Shown here: in pieces, positions 45,029-53,220 of the stretch
Layout: every line of letters starts with the position of its first letter
Position numbering within the stretch: position 1 is the stretch's first letter
Assembly (NCBI GenBank): GCA_035772405.1
Contig: JAYKKM010000498.1
Coordinates: forward strand, 1,354,501-1,418,500
Length of the DNA stretch: 64,000 bases
Origin: Chrysogorgia sp. JL179-B06
Taxonomy: Eukaryota; Cnidaria; Anthozoa; Scleralcyonacea; Chrysogorgiidae
Reading direction: 5' to 3'
Program-made: the position numbers and the translations under genes
The notes under the pieces: model-generated
What the model was told of the DNA's origin: nothing
What the model saw: only the letters and a program-made list of their open reading frames with translations
Database searches by the model: none

Positions 45029-46174
45029 TTAAGCTCGTCTCGAACGTCGCCATTCGATCAGTAGCCAGACCAAAGCCACGACTACAAGCCACAGGTTTCT
45101 AGCTAGCCACGCTAACCCGCTCACACCCACTTTCAAAATGCTATAGACGAGATTCGCAGCACCGACCGCGAAGGGCCCGAGTCTTGAGATAATGTCCTTA
45201 ACGGCTTTCGCGAAAGTCTTCACGGCACCCGCTCCCTTCACGACCGCAGTCCGCATGCCTACGACTATGGTCGTGATCAGTCCGGCGATAGTGATACCGA
45301 GAGCTGAGACTGTGATCATATTTTTTTTTAACCACTCTTTGAGTTTCTCCAGACGACTCACGTCTCTCTCCTGTTCGCCACGTGTTTCTTCGATGACGCG
45401 TTGTCTTTCCAGGACATCAACCACTACGTCGATGTCAACAGACTCTTGAGCTAGCCTCCCGGCCGTCTCACCGTCGCTGTCTAGAATTCTTTCGCGAATA
45501 GTCTCTCCACGATGTTCAAACTCGTCGATAGTGATCTGAATAGCACCTCTGTCACCAACTCTGCTTTCTGGAAGCATCGTGTCTGGAGGATTCAACACGC
45601 CGTTGATAACGCGTTGGTCCTCCTCACCAAGCCTATCGAACACGTCGGCTGGTAGGTCTTGTTGACGAACGTTTATCATTGGTAGCTCTTCACTAGTTTT
45701 ACTCTCGTTCACCGCAGACTCAATGAGTTTCTCGAACTGCTCTACGGCGTTAGCATTTCTTCTCGCTGTGTTTTTTACGTACGAACCATCTACGTTATTG
45801 AGAACTATTTTCTCAACAGTCGAATATCCGCCATTTTTAAGCCGCTCTCTAAAAACCACTTTGCCGTCTTTGACGGTGGTCCTATTTCTTAACTCTATCA
45901 CACTCTCTGAGTAAGGATTAAGTTTTTGGTTGTGAGAGTCTTGAACATACTTGTCTAACTGAACGAACACGTCTTTGCTAACGTCACCACCAAAACTAGT
46001 CTCGGCGAGAAGGTGACGGTTGATATACGTAATTCTCTCGGTAAGTAGTGGGTCGTCATCGACTAGCAACCTCTCGTTGAGATTGTCGAGAGTCGTGTCG
46101 AGCTCCTCGTTGTCGAGATCGTCGTATTCTGGGAACCTTTCCTCCATCTCAAAATTATCATCAGCCTCTGCCAT
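45029..46174 (-). CDS. Polinton membrane protein with C-terminal hydrophobic domain
   Basis: 381 residues. The first 270 are acidic and helical. The end has a hydrophobic segment at 287-307 (ALGITIAGLITTIVVG), an amphipathic stretch rich in K/G/A (308-330), a second segment at 332-357 and a third at 361-374, closed by a basic RRSRR tail. The amphipathic plus transmembrane design fits a membrane-penetration or internal-membrane virion protein. Comparable C-terminal domains recur in cnidarian Polintons (from memory). AAATAAA abuts the ATG. A hairpin follows its 3' end. Confidence 0.65.
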   Translation of the reverse strand: MAEADDNFEMEERFPEYDDLDNEELDTTLDNLNERLLVDDDPLLTERITYINRHLLAETSFGGDVSKDVFVQLDKYVQDSHNQKLNPYSESVIELRNRTTVKDGKVVFRERLKNGGYSTVEKIVLNNVDGSYVKNTARRNANAVEQFEKLIESAVNESKTSEELPMINVRQQDLPADVFDRLGEEDQRVINGVLNPPDTMLPESRVGDRGAIQITIDEFEHRGETIRERILDSDGETAGRLAQESVDIDVVVDVLERQRVIEETRGEQERDVSRLEKLKEWLKKNMITVSALGITIAGLITTIVVGMRTAVVKGAGAVKTFAKAVKDIISRLGPFAVGAANLVYSILKVGVSGLAWLARNLWLVVVALVWLLIEWRRSRRA

Positions 46175-46529
46175 TTTATTTGTTGAGGTTTTTCAAAAAA
46201 ATAAAAAAATTTCCGTAGAGGGGCCCCCTCTACTCTTGTTGCGACCGACCGCTGACCACTACGTACGTGCGCCTACCGAGTCGTAAACAAAAAGCCCGCG
46301 AAAAATATAAATTTGAAAACCCGTGAGAAATACTACGAATTTCGGCTTTCTCGTAGTGATAACTCGAGTTGTCACTACGTAGGTAGTGTCTACAGACACT
46401 TTTCATAGACTACGTTGGGTGGTTAGGTGTTAACGAACAACTCGTGAGGTTTTTGAAGAGTGTATTTTCTGTACAAAGACATTTTGGGGAGTTGTGTTTT
46501 CTGTACAAAGTCATTTTAAAAAAAGTTTT
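46175..46529. promoter_or_regulatory. Noncoding control-like region with palindromes and direct repeats
   Basis: No gene. It holds a palindrome GTAGAGGGGCCCCCTCTAC (46215-46233) and a 22-bp near-palindrome centred on CTCGAG (46356-46377). It also holds a direct repeat TTTTCTGTACAAAG(A/T)CATT (two copies near 46464 and 46496). The position between two leftward genes and the density of symmetrical sites suggest a regulatory or replication role, which is inference. Confidence 0.4.
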
Positions 46530-46554
46530 GACCGTCTCTAAAGGTGAGACGGTC
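46530..46554. terminator. Hairpin after the 46560 gene
   Basis: GACCGTCTC, 7-nt loop, GAGACGGTC, within 6 nt of the stop of the leftward gene ending at 46560. Confidence 0.55.
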
Positions 46555-46559
46555 TAGTG

Positions 46560-46847
46560 TCACTCGAAAGAAGAGTTTTGCTTCTCGTCGCTGGTGGTCA
46601 CTGATGGTCTCTCAGCTCCGGACGCCCTCTCCCATTCTGGTGGTTCGGGGTTTTGTCGAAGCGCCTCCTTAAACATCTCTATACGCCGCTCGTGCTCTCC
46701 GAGCTCCGCGTTGAACGTCGATATTTCAACGTCCAAGGCCTCCCTCTTCCCCACCACTCGAGCTCTTCTCCTCAACGTCGCGGTTCGCTCCCTCTCTTCT
46801 TTGTAGAGGAGGTGGTGTACACGGTCTCTTGAGAGTGGGGGGTCCAT
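46560..46847 (-). CDS. Small coiled-coil protein
   Basis: 95 residues from the first ATG at 46847 (the longer frame starts only with a non-ATG codon). Highly charged with a predicted helix (LDVEISTFNAELGEHERRIE) and a proline-rich C-terminus. The usual ATAAA start motif is absent, so it is one of the weaker gene calls. No family recognised. A hairpin lies just beyond its 3' end, which supports it being real. Confidence 0.45.
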   Translation of the reverse strand: MDPPLSRDRVHHLLYKEERERTATLRRRARVVGKREALDVEISTFNAELGEHERRIEMFKEALRQNPEPPEWERASGAERPSVTTSDEKQNSSFE

Positions 46848-46967
46848 CTCTCGACTGACCGGGAAGGACGCTATCGGTCGCGATGACAACCACCTAGCGT
46901 AGAGGGGGGTCTCTCGTGATGACGTCTGACACAACCCCAGTCACGCGACGTCTCGCGCGACTCCACT

Positions 46968-47061
46968 TGTCGGCACATTCCCAGACGTCAAAGGCGAGAA
47001 AAAAATTTCACTAGACGAAATTTTTTTTAAAATTTCTTTGACGTCTGGGAATGTACCGACA
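46968..47061. repeat. 26-bp-arm inverted repeat with A/T-rich spacer
   Basis: Arms 46968-46993 and 47036-47061 (GGCACATTCCCAGACGTCAA and its complement) match except one G-T pair. The spacer itself has AAATTT-type complementarity. It lies 130 bp beyond the integrase stop. Runs of 28 T (47106-47133) and 15 T (47174-47188) separate it from the integrase. No gene in 46848-47190. Confidence 0.8.
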
Positions 47062-47190
47062 CGCGAACACGATCGAGGTCTCTCTTGATGAAAAAATTTC
47101 ATGTCTTTTTTTTTTTTTTTTTTTTTTTTTTTTCAAAAAATTCTCGTGCACGTTTTTAACACCATTCTAAGACTTTTTTTTTTTTTTTCC

Positions 47191-48288
47191 TCACAAATTT
47201 TTCACCTCACTCTCAGGAATCCAAGAGTTATGTTTTGCGTCGTAACCAGCCCATTTGACTAAGACCATCTTCTTCTTGTTGACCGTCTTTCTTTTCAAAA
47301 CTTTCTCAACACGATACGTGGCGTCTTCTGTTTTCTCTACGGCAGACATCTCTTCTTCGTAGAATTTTCCGATAACGTCCTCACCACTCTCGTCGCTGAG
47401 GACGTAGACATTCGGGTCACCACGAACCACTTTACTCACGGAAAAGATCTCTTCTGTGAAGTTTGCTTCGTAACCTTTGGTGAATATACTTTTGTACTTA
47501 CTAACTCTCACCTTTTGTCCGAGCTTGTATTTTGGTAGTGGAAACTCGCCGAAGTCACTACCAAAAAGTGTCATCCACACCTGACTCTCGTTGGTCTTGT
47601 TAACGTCCGCTGGTCTCACGAGGGTGCTACCGTGTTTCGTGTTGTTGTAGTTCTCGACGAGACCGTCTAGAACGTCTATCCACTTGTAAGTCCCCTTACT
47701 ATAGAAATATTTCCACATAACGGTTTTTAGAGTCCTGTTGAACCTCTCGACTACGGCAGCTTTCTTGTCAGACTTCGTGGAGAAATACTCCACGTCGTGT
47801 TTCGCTAACAAGCTCTTGACACCGACGTTATAGAACTCTAGTCCCTCGTCAAACTGTGCGAACTTCGGATATGTCTCGAACCTCTCGTGAAACTGTTGTA
47901 GTAACTCACCCACGGCTTTCGTCATGTTTTTCGTGTCTTTACGATACACAGGGATAGCGAAAGCATAGCGACTAAGAATCTCGACACACGTTAGGATCCA
48001 GTAGTAACCATCGTTCTTATTTTTATGTTTTCCCATGTCAACGAGATCTAGTTGGATTTGCTCGCCAAGATACGAGACCCACGTCTTTCGAAACTTGTGA
48101 CGTCTCACCACGGGCTTGTACCGTGTGTAGGTGTCTTGTGTTTTCAACCACTCTTTCACGGACTTTCTGGTCACGCTGAGACCTTCTCCTAGTGCTTTTC
48201 GATATAGTCTCTCCATGCTTTGGTAACCAGTCACGGGATCGTAGTACAAGTCTCTTAAGGACTGTTCTGTCACAACATCACTGTCCAT
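47191..48288 (-). CDS. Polinton integrase (rve) with chromodomain
   Basis: 365 residues. An N-terminal helical/zinc-like part is followed by the DDE core: D81 in QLDLVDM, D147 in FAQFDEGLEF and E181 in VVERFNRTLK. A linker follows, then a C-terminal chromodomain (about 324-365) with aromatic positions Y325, W346, Y349 and W356 in VKWAGYDAKHNSWIPE. It inserts the element with 6-bp staggered cuts, consistent with the GGCCTG duplication. The chromodomain may direct insertion to marked chromatin. It overlaps the upstream capsid-like gene by 11 nt. GAATAAAAACC precedes the ATG. Confidence 0.93.
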   Translation of the reverse strand: MDSDVVTEQSLRDLYYDPVTGYQSMERLYRKALGEGLSVTRKSVKEWLKTQDTYTRYKPVVRRHKFRKTWVSYLGEQIQLDLVDMGKHKNKNDGYYWILTCVEILSRYAFAIPVYRKDTKNMTKAVGELLQQFHERFETYPKFAQFDEGLEFYNVGVKSLLAKHDVEYFSTKSDKKAAVVERFNRTLKTVMWKYFYSKGTYKWIDVLDGLVENYNNTKHGSTLVRPADVNKTNESQVWMTLFGSDFGEFPLPKYKLGQKVRVSKYKSIFTKGYEANFTEEIFSVSKVVRGDPNVYVLSDESGEDVIGKFYEEEMSAVEKTEDATYRVEKVLKRKTVNKKKMVLVKWAGYDAKHNSWIPESEVKNL

Positions 48289-48958
48289 GGTTTTTATTCG
48301 TGAGTATGCTGATGTCGAGCAAGACGCTCCCCACTTTGTTCACGCCACTCACGTTAGTCTCTGTGTGAAAAGACAAGTTATTGTATATACCATTACGAGT
48401 GGGTGTGCTAGACTCGACAAAAGGAAAGTGTATTACGCTACCGCTCAACGTGGACTCCGACGTGATCGGGAGAACTGCGATAACACTAGACTGCCTACCT
48501 GTCGTGTCAATGGTCTCGTCCACGAGAGTGTCACAGTGGATCTCCACGAATCTCAAGCCTCTGTTAATGTCTACCCTGCCTGGACTAACCAGTGTTCCTT
48601 TACCTGAGATTGTGTCCTCTGGGAAACCAAGTAACTCTCCAAACTTGTATAGCTTGAGGGGGTGTTCTGTTTTCAACGTGCACGTGTGGTTGTAGATGTT
48701 GTGTGATAGCTCTATCATGATGTCGTCCTTCTTCTCGAAGTAAGTCATGAGAGCGACGAAAGTCCAGTAGCCTTCTGGGATCACGTGGTTCTTCGAGTTG
48801 TACCGGATCACGTCGTTGAGGTCTTTGATGACGTTCTTGTAGTCCCAATACACACTCACCGACTTCACGACTAAAGTCGAGCCTCTTAGGAGTGTCAAAC
48901 TCCTATCTAACGCGAGGGTTTTCTTACCATCGTCGACGAACACTGACAGTTTCTTCAT
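48278..48958 (-). CDS. Candidate minor capsid/penton protein (jelly-roll)
   Basis: 226 residues, beta-rich, no membrane segment. The mid block LYKFGELLGFPEDT followed by NRGLRFVEIHCDTL and later VIAVLPITSESTLSGS resembles a recurrent Polinton capsid-type protein. The pattern also recalls a family found in nematode Mavericks. The length suits a single jelly-roll vertex protein. AAATAAA abuts the ATG and is shared, in divergent arrangement, with the gene starting at 48980. The family memory is moderate; which capsid role it plays is inference. Confidence 0.55.
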   Translation of the reverse strand: MKKLSVFVDDGKKTLALDRSLTLLRGSTLVVKSVSVYWDYKNVIKDLNDVIRYNSKNHVIPEGYWTFVALMTYFEKKDDIMIELSHNIYNHTCTLKTEHPLKLYKFGELLGFPEDTISGKGTLVSPGRVDINRGLRFVEIHCDTLVDETIDTTGRQSSVIAVLPITSESTLSGSVIHFPFVESSTPTRNGIYNNLSFHTETNVSGVNKVGSVLLDISILTNKNHGQ

Positions 48959-48979
48959 TTTATTTGGAGAGTAAATAAA
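48959..48979. promoter_or_regulatory. 21-bp divergent promoter region
   Basis: Only 21 bp separate two oppositely directed ATGs. Each ATG is directly preceded by AAATAAA (TTTATTT on one side, AAATAAA on the other). No upstream gene end is here, so the motif must belong to gene starts rather than polyadenylation. Confidence 0.7.
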
Positions 48980-50356
48980 ATGATACGAGCTTACTACGGT
49001 GAGAACTATGACAAGGCGATCAAGAATTCTGAGATTGCGACTCGGAAGGCTAAGTCAGACCTTTTGAAAAAATACCCGCATGCCACAATGAGTAAGTTCG
49101 AGTTCGACCCAGTTCAAACGCAACAAGGTGACGTGACGAGAGTGGACGTCTACTTTCGAAATAGTGACATAATCTCGACAGACATCACCAGCACCACGTT
49201 TAAGAATGACAAGAGCATGTGGATATGGTTACACAACAACATCCCTTTCCCAAAAATATGGAATAGTGGTGGTACAGTTCAAAAGTTGCCACTGACGGAG
49301 TCAGCTGGTTATGGTAAGGACATCGTGAGATACCCACCTCACACTCTCAACTACCAAGTCAATAATTTCAACATCTTCGTGGACGACAAGAACTCTTTCA
49401 AGTCAAACTTGCCGAGGATAGTCATCGACACGAAAGAGCGTTATGGTCCGAACGGTGACGACTATAACACGATATGGACGCTGGCAAAGAGTTATTACCA
49501 GGCTATCACGGCCCTGTACATAGCCACGTATAGGTCTGGAGTTTCCCTACAAAACTTGACAGCTAGTCCTGACGTTCCAAAACAGATCACGAGTCTCATG
49601 AAATTCCACGTGTATTTCACCATGAGGAGAGTGATGTTTCGTCTCGACAAGAGTAAGGCTGACATCGCTGACATCCTCAGGCTATACGTTCCAGACTATA
49701 GAGTTTTAAAGTCAAACCTCCCGTTAGGTGGTAATTGGCTCTTGGACATCAAAGACCTTCAAGGTGACTACAAGCGCTACTGTTCTAGAACATCGGATGG
49801 GATCACCGAGCTAGGTCAGGAGTTACTGAACCAGTCCATAGAGGTCTACGTCTACGCGTTGCTTGGCGCACAGGCAAAAAGCAAACAAAGCATCGTCGGG
49901 TCACGCGCGAGTGCTCGTGAAGTTCAACAAGTTTTCAGAAACATCGTGGAAGACGCGGTCGTGCAATACTCACCTAGCACGTGGATTAATCTCATGAACA
50001 AGGCTATCAAAGACACGAATGTAAAGTTGGACATGGCTGTCACTCCAAACACGTGGTTAATACCGCGAAGCATGGTTCTGTTGAAAACACCCATCGCGGG
50101 ATACAACAACCTGCTCAGAGAGTCATCGGGAACGAACATGACCTTTGGTTTCAATAGTGGACTCAACTTCGAGAGCACAAGTAAAAAACCTGTGAAAACA
50201 CACGCTAGTGGTGGTGAACACCTCGAGACACTAGACGACGTGAAGAAAACCACCGCGCCACCTGTGACTAGTAGCGAACCAACCACAGGGAACTCGAAGC
50301 TATTCTCGTTGTCACTAGTGTTGCTAGGAGTGATAGTGAGCAAGTTCGTGGTATGA
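48980..50356 (+). CDS. Unrecognised 458-residue protein with C-terminal TM anchor
   Basis: A mixed alpha/beta body of about 390 residues is followed by a low-complexity T/S/P-rich stalk. A C-terminal hydrophobic anchor then follows (SLSLVLLGVIVSKFVV, last 16 residues). No signal peptide. The layout suits a tail-anchored virion or membrane protein. Genes of similar design occur beside the lectin-like gene in cnidarian Polintons as I remember them; the function is unknown. It is the first of two rightward genes and overlaps no neighbour; the next start lies 4 nt after its stop. Confidence 0.65.
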   Translation: MIRAYYGENYDKAIKNSEIATRKAKSDLLKKYPHATMSKFEFDPVQTQQGDVTRVDVYFRNSDIISTDITSTTFKNDKSMWIWLHNNIPFPKIWNSGGTVQKLPLTESAGYGKDIVRYPPHTLNYQVNNFNIFVDDKNSFKSNLPRIVIDTKERYGPNGDDYNTIWTLAKSYYQAITALYIATYRSGVSLQNLTASPDVPKQITSLMKFHVYFTMRRVMFRLDKSKADIADILRLYVPDYRVLKSNLPLGGNWLLDIKDLQGDYKRYCSRTSDGITELGQELLNQSIEVYVYALLGAQAKSKQSIVGSRASAREVQQVFRNIVEDAVVQYSPSTWINLMNKAIKDTNVKLDMAVTPNTWLIPRSMVLLKTPIAGYNNLLRESSGTNMTFGFNSGLNFESTSKKPVKTHASGGEHLETLDDVKKTTAPPVTSSEPTTGNSKLFSLSLVLLGVIVSKFVV

Positions 50357-50360
50357 ATAA

Positions 50361-51098
50361 ATGAGTTTGTATCTCGGATATGACTATGGTGCTACTGCAC
50401 CTGAGAAAAAAACATCTTACGAGACTGTTTTTAACGTCAACGTGTCTAACGCGGTGATCACGAGACACATGTCCAGATCCACCAGAGTGGAGAGAATAGA
50501 AGACGGGAGGTCTCGTCTTTTTCAAAACACGTATCTCAAAAGCCCTTCGGTGGGTGTTGGCGACGACTTCGTGAGAAATTTGAGATCAAGAAGAATGGTC
50601 TTCGACTGCCCGCAACTAACGCACGTCAACGTCTCTATATTCGTGGTTTTCAAGTTATTAGCCATCCCGTCAGTAGACAACTATGGATACATCGTTGGTA
50701 ATGACAACGGTTCTCACGACAAGTTCATTGGCTACAAAACAGGAACGAACAACCAGCTATCGTACGGTGGTGGGTGGCCTGTGCAAGAACATAACTGCAC
50801 GTTGCCAAGTGGAGTCGTGGGGACCGACAAACATCTGATATCATGTCACTGGTTAATGAAAGGAAGTCACGTGCGTGTGGATGGTGTGGTGATACCTTAC
50901 TCAGGCTTCGTCGCCAACCCGAAGGACATTGGTGCTCCGTTCGGGTCCATATTCTTCAACGAGCGCCTGCAAAGAGCGGATAGCACGACAGGCGTGTCTG
51001 GTGAGATCTACGGTTTAAAAGTTGTCAGTGGGTTTCTAGAGCCAGCCGAGATCTCAAAACTGAGCAAGAGCATGATGTTGGAGTACAACATAGTGTGA
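50361..51098 (+). CDS. Lectin-like (concanavalin/LamG-fold) protein
   Basis: 245 residues without signal peptide or TM. The C-terminal 170 residues carry the pattern of LamG/pentraxin-like jelly rolls: NYGYIVGNDNGSHDKFIGY, a central glycine-rich loop, SCHWLMKGSHVRVDG and GEIYGLKVVSG. They end in the AEISKLSKSMMLEYNI helix typical of the fold. A glycan-binding attachment protein on the particle is plausible. GAATAAATG forms its start. It is followed by a strong hairpin. The fold call is by pattern and should be treated as moderate. Confidence 0.6.
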   Translation: MSLYLGYDYGATAPEKKTSYETVFNVNVSNAVITRHMSRSTRVERIEDGRSRLFQNTYLKSPSVGVGDDFVRNLRSRRMVFDCPQLTHVNVSIFVVFKLLAIPSVDNYGYIVGNDNGSHDKFIGYKTGTNNQLSYGGGWPVQEHNCTLPSGVVGTDKHLISCHWLMKGSHVRVDGVVIPYSGFVANPKDIGAPFGSIFFNERLQRADSTTGVSGEIYGLKVVSGFLEPAEISKLSKSMMLEYNIV

Positions 51099-51108
51099 GA
51101 GTTATTTT

Positions 51109-51135
51109 TTTTTGTAACCGTTCGGGTTACAAAAA
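51109..51135. terminator. Hairpin between convergent genes
   Basis: TTTTTGTAACC, 5-nt loop, GGTTACAAAAA. It lies 10 nt after the lectin-like gene's stop and 9 nt from the stop of the opposing gene at 51145. Confidence 0.6.
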
Positions 51136-51144
51136 CAACGAGAC

Positions 51145-51528
51145 TCAGTTTTGTAAATTCGGGTATATCGACGGTGGTGCGGACGGGTCCACTCCAACCG
51201 AGGCTCTGACCTTATCAACGAAAATCCTTTCGTCAGTGGCTTTGTCTGTCTTTTTGATGATCTTGTTGTTGCTCGTGACCGACTTTAACCTTTTCACCGT
51301 ATGTTTGATACCTTCCGAACCGGACAAGATCGTCGCAGCACCGATAGCGACAGCCGCTGATATGGGGTTCGGAACCAATATCGATGTGACTATCCCACTA
51401 ACGAGCACGACCGCGGTCACGACTATTTTCGCAATAGCTTTGACCTTGAGTCGTAGTACCTTCTTCTTTGAAATTTTCAAATCCTTCTTCAACGTGAAAC
51501 TCAGTTCTTCTAAGTTTTGACTGTACAT
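51145..51528 (-). CDS. Small double-TM protein
   Basis: 127 residues. A basic N-terminus is followed by IVVTAVVLVSGIVTSILV and a second, weaker hydrophobic stretch ISAAVAIGAATIL, then a charged C-terminus ending SAPPSIYPN. PPxY/PSAP-like late-domain strings are almost but not exactly present. AATAAAGAC precedes the ATG. A hairpin lies at each end of the gene. Function unknown; probably virion-membrane associated. Confidence 0.6.
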   Translation of the reverse strand: MYSQNLEELSFTLKKDLKISKKKVLRLKVKAIAKIVVTAVVLVSGIVTSILVPNPISAAVAIGAATILSGSEGIKHTVKRLKSVTSNNKIIKKTDKATDERIFVDKVRASVGVDPSAPPSIYPNLQN

Positions 51529-51550
51529 GTCTTTATTACGACAAAAAAAA

Positions 51551-51576
51551 TTTCGTAATGAGTGATCATTACGAAA
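51551..51576. terminator. Hairpin after the 51589 gene
   Basis: TTTCGTAATGA, loop GTGA, TCATTACGAAA (11-bp stem), 13 nt past the stop of the leftward gene ending at 51589. Confidence 0.55.
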
Positions 51577-51588
51577 ACACGTGTGAAC

Positions 51589-51813
51589 TCACTTGAAAGG
51601 GTCGTCTGGGATCATTTTCTGCTGTTGTGCGTACTTGATAATGACTGTGCCCGCGCTGATCGCTGCCGCGAGTTTCAACGTCCCGACGACACTACTTGGT
51701 GCTCCGAGAGACTCACCGAAAATTCTCTTAGACGCCATGCTAACACCGACTCCGGCCGCGACGTAGAGCAAGGTGCCGTAAACTTCGTTCATGATAACTT
51801 TTCGATCGGTCAT
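51589..51813 (-). CDS. Small membrane protein
   Basis: 74 residues with two hydrophobic segments (YGTLLYVAAGVGVSMA and LKLAAAISAGTVIIK). Glycine/alanine-rich like many holin-sized or virion-membrane proteins. AATAAAAGA precedes the ATG. It lies in a run of four leftward small genes. No family recognised. Confidence 0.55.
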   Translation of the reverse strand: MTDRKVIMNEVYGTLLYVAAGVGVSMASKRIFGESLGAPSSVVGTLKLAAAISAGTVIIKYAQQQKMIPDDPFK

Positions 51814-51831
51814 TCTTTTATTATGGGTGGA

Positions 51832-52146
51832 CTAGTCGAAAGACTCTATAGTAGACGTTGGTCCTGGAGAAGTCGTGGAGGCGCTCTGGGTCTTGACTTG
51901 TGTCGTGAACATGTCTTGTCTGTACGCGAAGTATAGTGCAGTCACTCCTGTGATAACACCGATAGTTCCGACAACGTAAACAAAACTAACGCTACTTTGC
52001 TCGTCGCACGTCTCGCGCTCTTGTTCAAACCGCTCACGAGCCTTTTTCTCTTTCGAAGCCTTACTGATCTCTTGCAACTTGTGACCCTGAGCCACACGTT
52101 TAGGATTCTTAGTTTTCTCGGGATTGCTGTTAGTGATGGTTTCCAT
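51832..52146 (-). CDS. KNPxRVAxG-motif protein with one TM segment
   Basis: 104 residues. The N-terminus contains KNPKRVAQGHKLQEISKASK, then a charged helix, then FVYVVGTIGVITGVTALYFA as a membrane span and a T/S/P-rich end. The KNPxRVAxG motif recurs in cnidarian Polinton proteins (from memory). The gene to its right (52181-52441) shares the N-terminal half but not the TM. GATAAAGAGGAC precedes the ATG. Role unknown; a basic, DNA- or matrix-facing membrane protein is possible. Confidence 0.65.
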   Translation of the reverse strand: METITNSNPEKTKNPKRVAQGHKLQEISKASKEKKARERFEQERETCDEQSSVSFVYVVGTIGVITGVTALYFAYRQDMFTTQVKTQSASTTSPGPTSTIESFD

Positions 52147-52180
52147 GTCCTCTTTATCTCACAGTTAACTGTAAGCTAGC

Positions 52181-52441
52181 TCACAAGTACCTAGCACCTG
52201 TGCTAGCACCACCTTGTTGACTTTTGAAATACTTGTTCTCGTGTTCTAGGTCTCTTATCTTTTTCACACGACACCTCACATACTCCTTAAACTCTACGAT
52301 CTCTCTCTCAAGTCTAAGAACTTGCTCGTTACACGTCTCGCGCTCACGAACCCTTCTCTCTTTCGCAGCCTTACTGGTCTTAGCAAGCTCACGACCCTGA
52401 GCCACACGTCTAGGATTCTTAGTTTTAGTGGTGGTTTCCAT
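52181..52441 (-). CDS. KNPxRVAxG-motif coiled-coil paralogue
   Basis: 86 residues. The N-terminal motif KNPRRVAQGRELAKTSKA is shared with the 51832-52146 protein. The C-terminal half (RLEREIVEFKEYV, KIRDLEHENKYFKSQQG) is a coiled coil shared with the 52552-52746 protein. It therefore looks like the intermediate of two partial duplications. GATAAAGAGAC precedes the ATG. Confidence 0.65.
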   Translation of the reverse strand: METTTKTKNPRRVAQGRELAKTSKAAKERRVRERETCNEQVLRLEREIVEFKEYVRCRVKKIRDLEHENKYFKSQQGGASTGARYL

Positions 52442-52551
52442 GTCTCTTTATCTCACAGTCAACTGTGAGCTAGCTCACAAGTACCTAGCACCTGTGCTAG
52501 CACCACCTTGTTGACTGTGAGCTAGCACCACCTTGTTGACTGTGAGCTAGC

Positions 52552-52746
52552 TCACAAGTGCCTAGCACCTGTGCTGGCAGCACCTTGTTGACTTTTGAAA
52601 TACTTGTTCTCGTGTTCTAAATCGCTTATCTTCTTCACACGAAACTTCGCGTGTTCCTTCAACTCTACGATCTCTCTCTCAAGTCTAATAACCTTGATCA
52701 CGTAATCTTCCAAGCACGACCTTTGCGAACTAACTCCAGCAAACAT
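52552..52746 (-). CDS. Coiled-coil paralogue, short form
   Basis: 64 residues. From IRLEREIVELKEHAKF to the end STGARHL it matches the C-terminal half of the neighbouring paralogue. The N-terminus is unrelated and lacks the KNPxRVAxG motif. GATAA abuts the ATG and overlaps a divergent start region. The spacer 52446-52551 contains tandem copies of CACCACCTTGTTGACTGTGA left by the duplication. Confidence 0.6.
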   Translation of the reverse strand: MFAGVSSQRSCLEDYVIKVIRLEREIVELKEHAKFRVKKISDLEHENKYFKSQQGAASTGARHL

Positions 52747-52766
52747 TTATCATAGATAAAAGAGAC
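52747..52766. promoter_or_regulatory. 20-bp divergent promoter region
   Basis: TATCATAGATAAAAGAGAC between two divergent ATGs, with a GATAA motif on each strand. It is the second compact divergent start region in the element. Confidence 0.6.
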
Positions 52767-53189
52767 ATGGCTGCTATGGTGTCAGGTGGACTATTCAACG
52801 CAGTTGCCTTCGCAGGTGCTGGGTTCCTGTTCAAGAGTCTCGACGGGAACAAATACGGTGAAGAGATGAAGCGTCACAACTTGGCCGTAGAGAAACTCGC
52901 GCGAGAGAGAGAGAAGTGGAACGAAGAAGAGGTTGCACGTCGCGACAAGCTAGCGAGACTACGTCTCGCGTTGTCGGACGCAAACCACAACATAGGCGAC
53001 ACGAACGCGGCTCTCGACCAACTCAGCGCGACATTTCGGAGAGAACCAAAGCTGTATGACTACTACACGCCGTCACCAGAGATGCAGGACTATCTTTCGA
53101 TATCAGAAGGCGTGGTGTTCGCTGGCATAGGGTGGGTTGGTTACAAGGCCTATAAATTCGTCATGTTTAAATCGCGAGGTCGTCGCTAG
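52767..53189 (+). CDS. Conserved Polinton protein with hydrophobic ends and central coiled coil
   Basis: 140 residues. The N-terminal hydrophobic segment (LFNAVAFAGAGFLF) is followed by a long charged helix (EMKRHNLAVEKLAREREKWN onward). A YDYYTPSPEMQDY-type block and a second hydrophobic segment (VVFAGIGWVGYKAYKFV) follow. This layout recurs in cnidarian Polintons as I remember them. Likely a membrane-bound virion component; function unknown. GATAAAAGAGAC precedes the ATG. Confidence 0.65.
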   Translation: MAAMVSGGLFNAVAFAGAGFLFKSLDGNKYGEEMKRHNLAVEKLAREREKWNEEEVARRDKLARLRLALSDANHNIGDTNAALDQLSATFRREPKLYDYYTPSPEMQDYLSISEGVVFAGIGWVGYKAYKFVMFKSRGRR

Positions 53190-53220
53190 ACCCCCGAGCT
53201 TAGGGGTAGAGTAATAAAGG

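Noticed and set aside
46848..46934. N-terminal extension of the 46560 gene
   Set aside because: The extension begins at a non-ATG codon; the first ATG is at 46847.
51469..51489. AATAAA words in the Polinton as ordinary polyadenylation signals
   Set aside because: In divergent pairs (48959-48979, 52747-52766) the words stand where no gene ends, so gene starts are the better explanation, although a dual role in tandem genes cannot be excluded.
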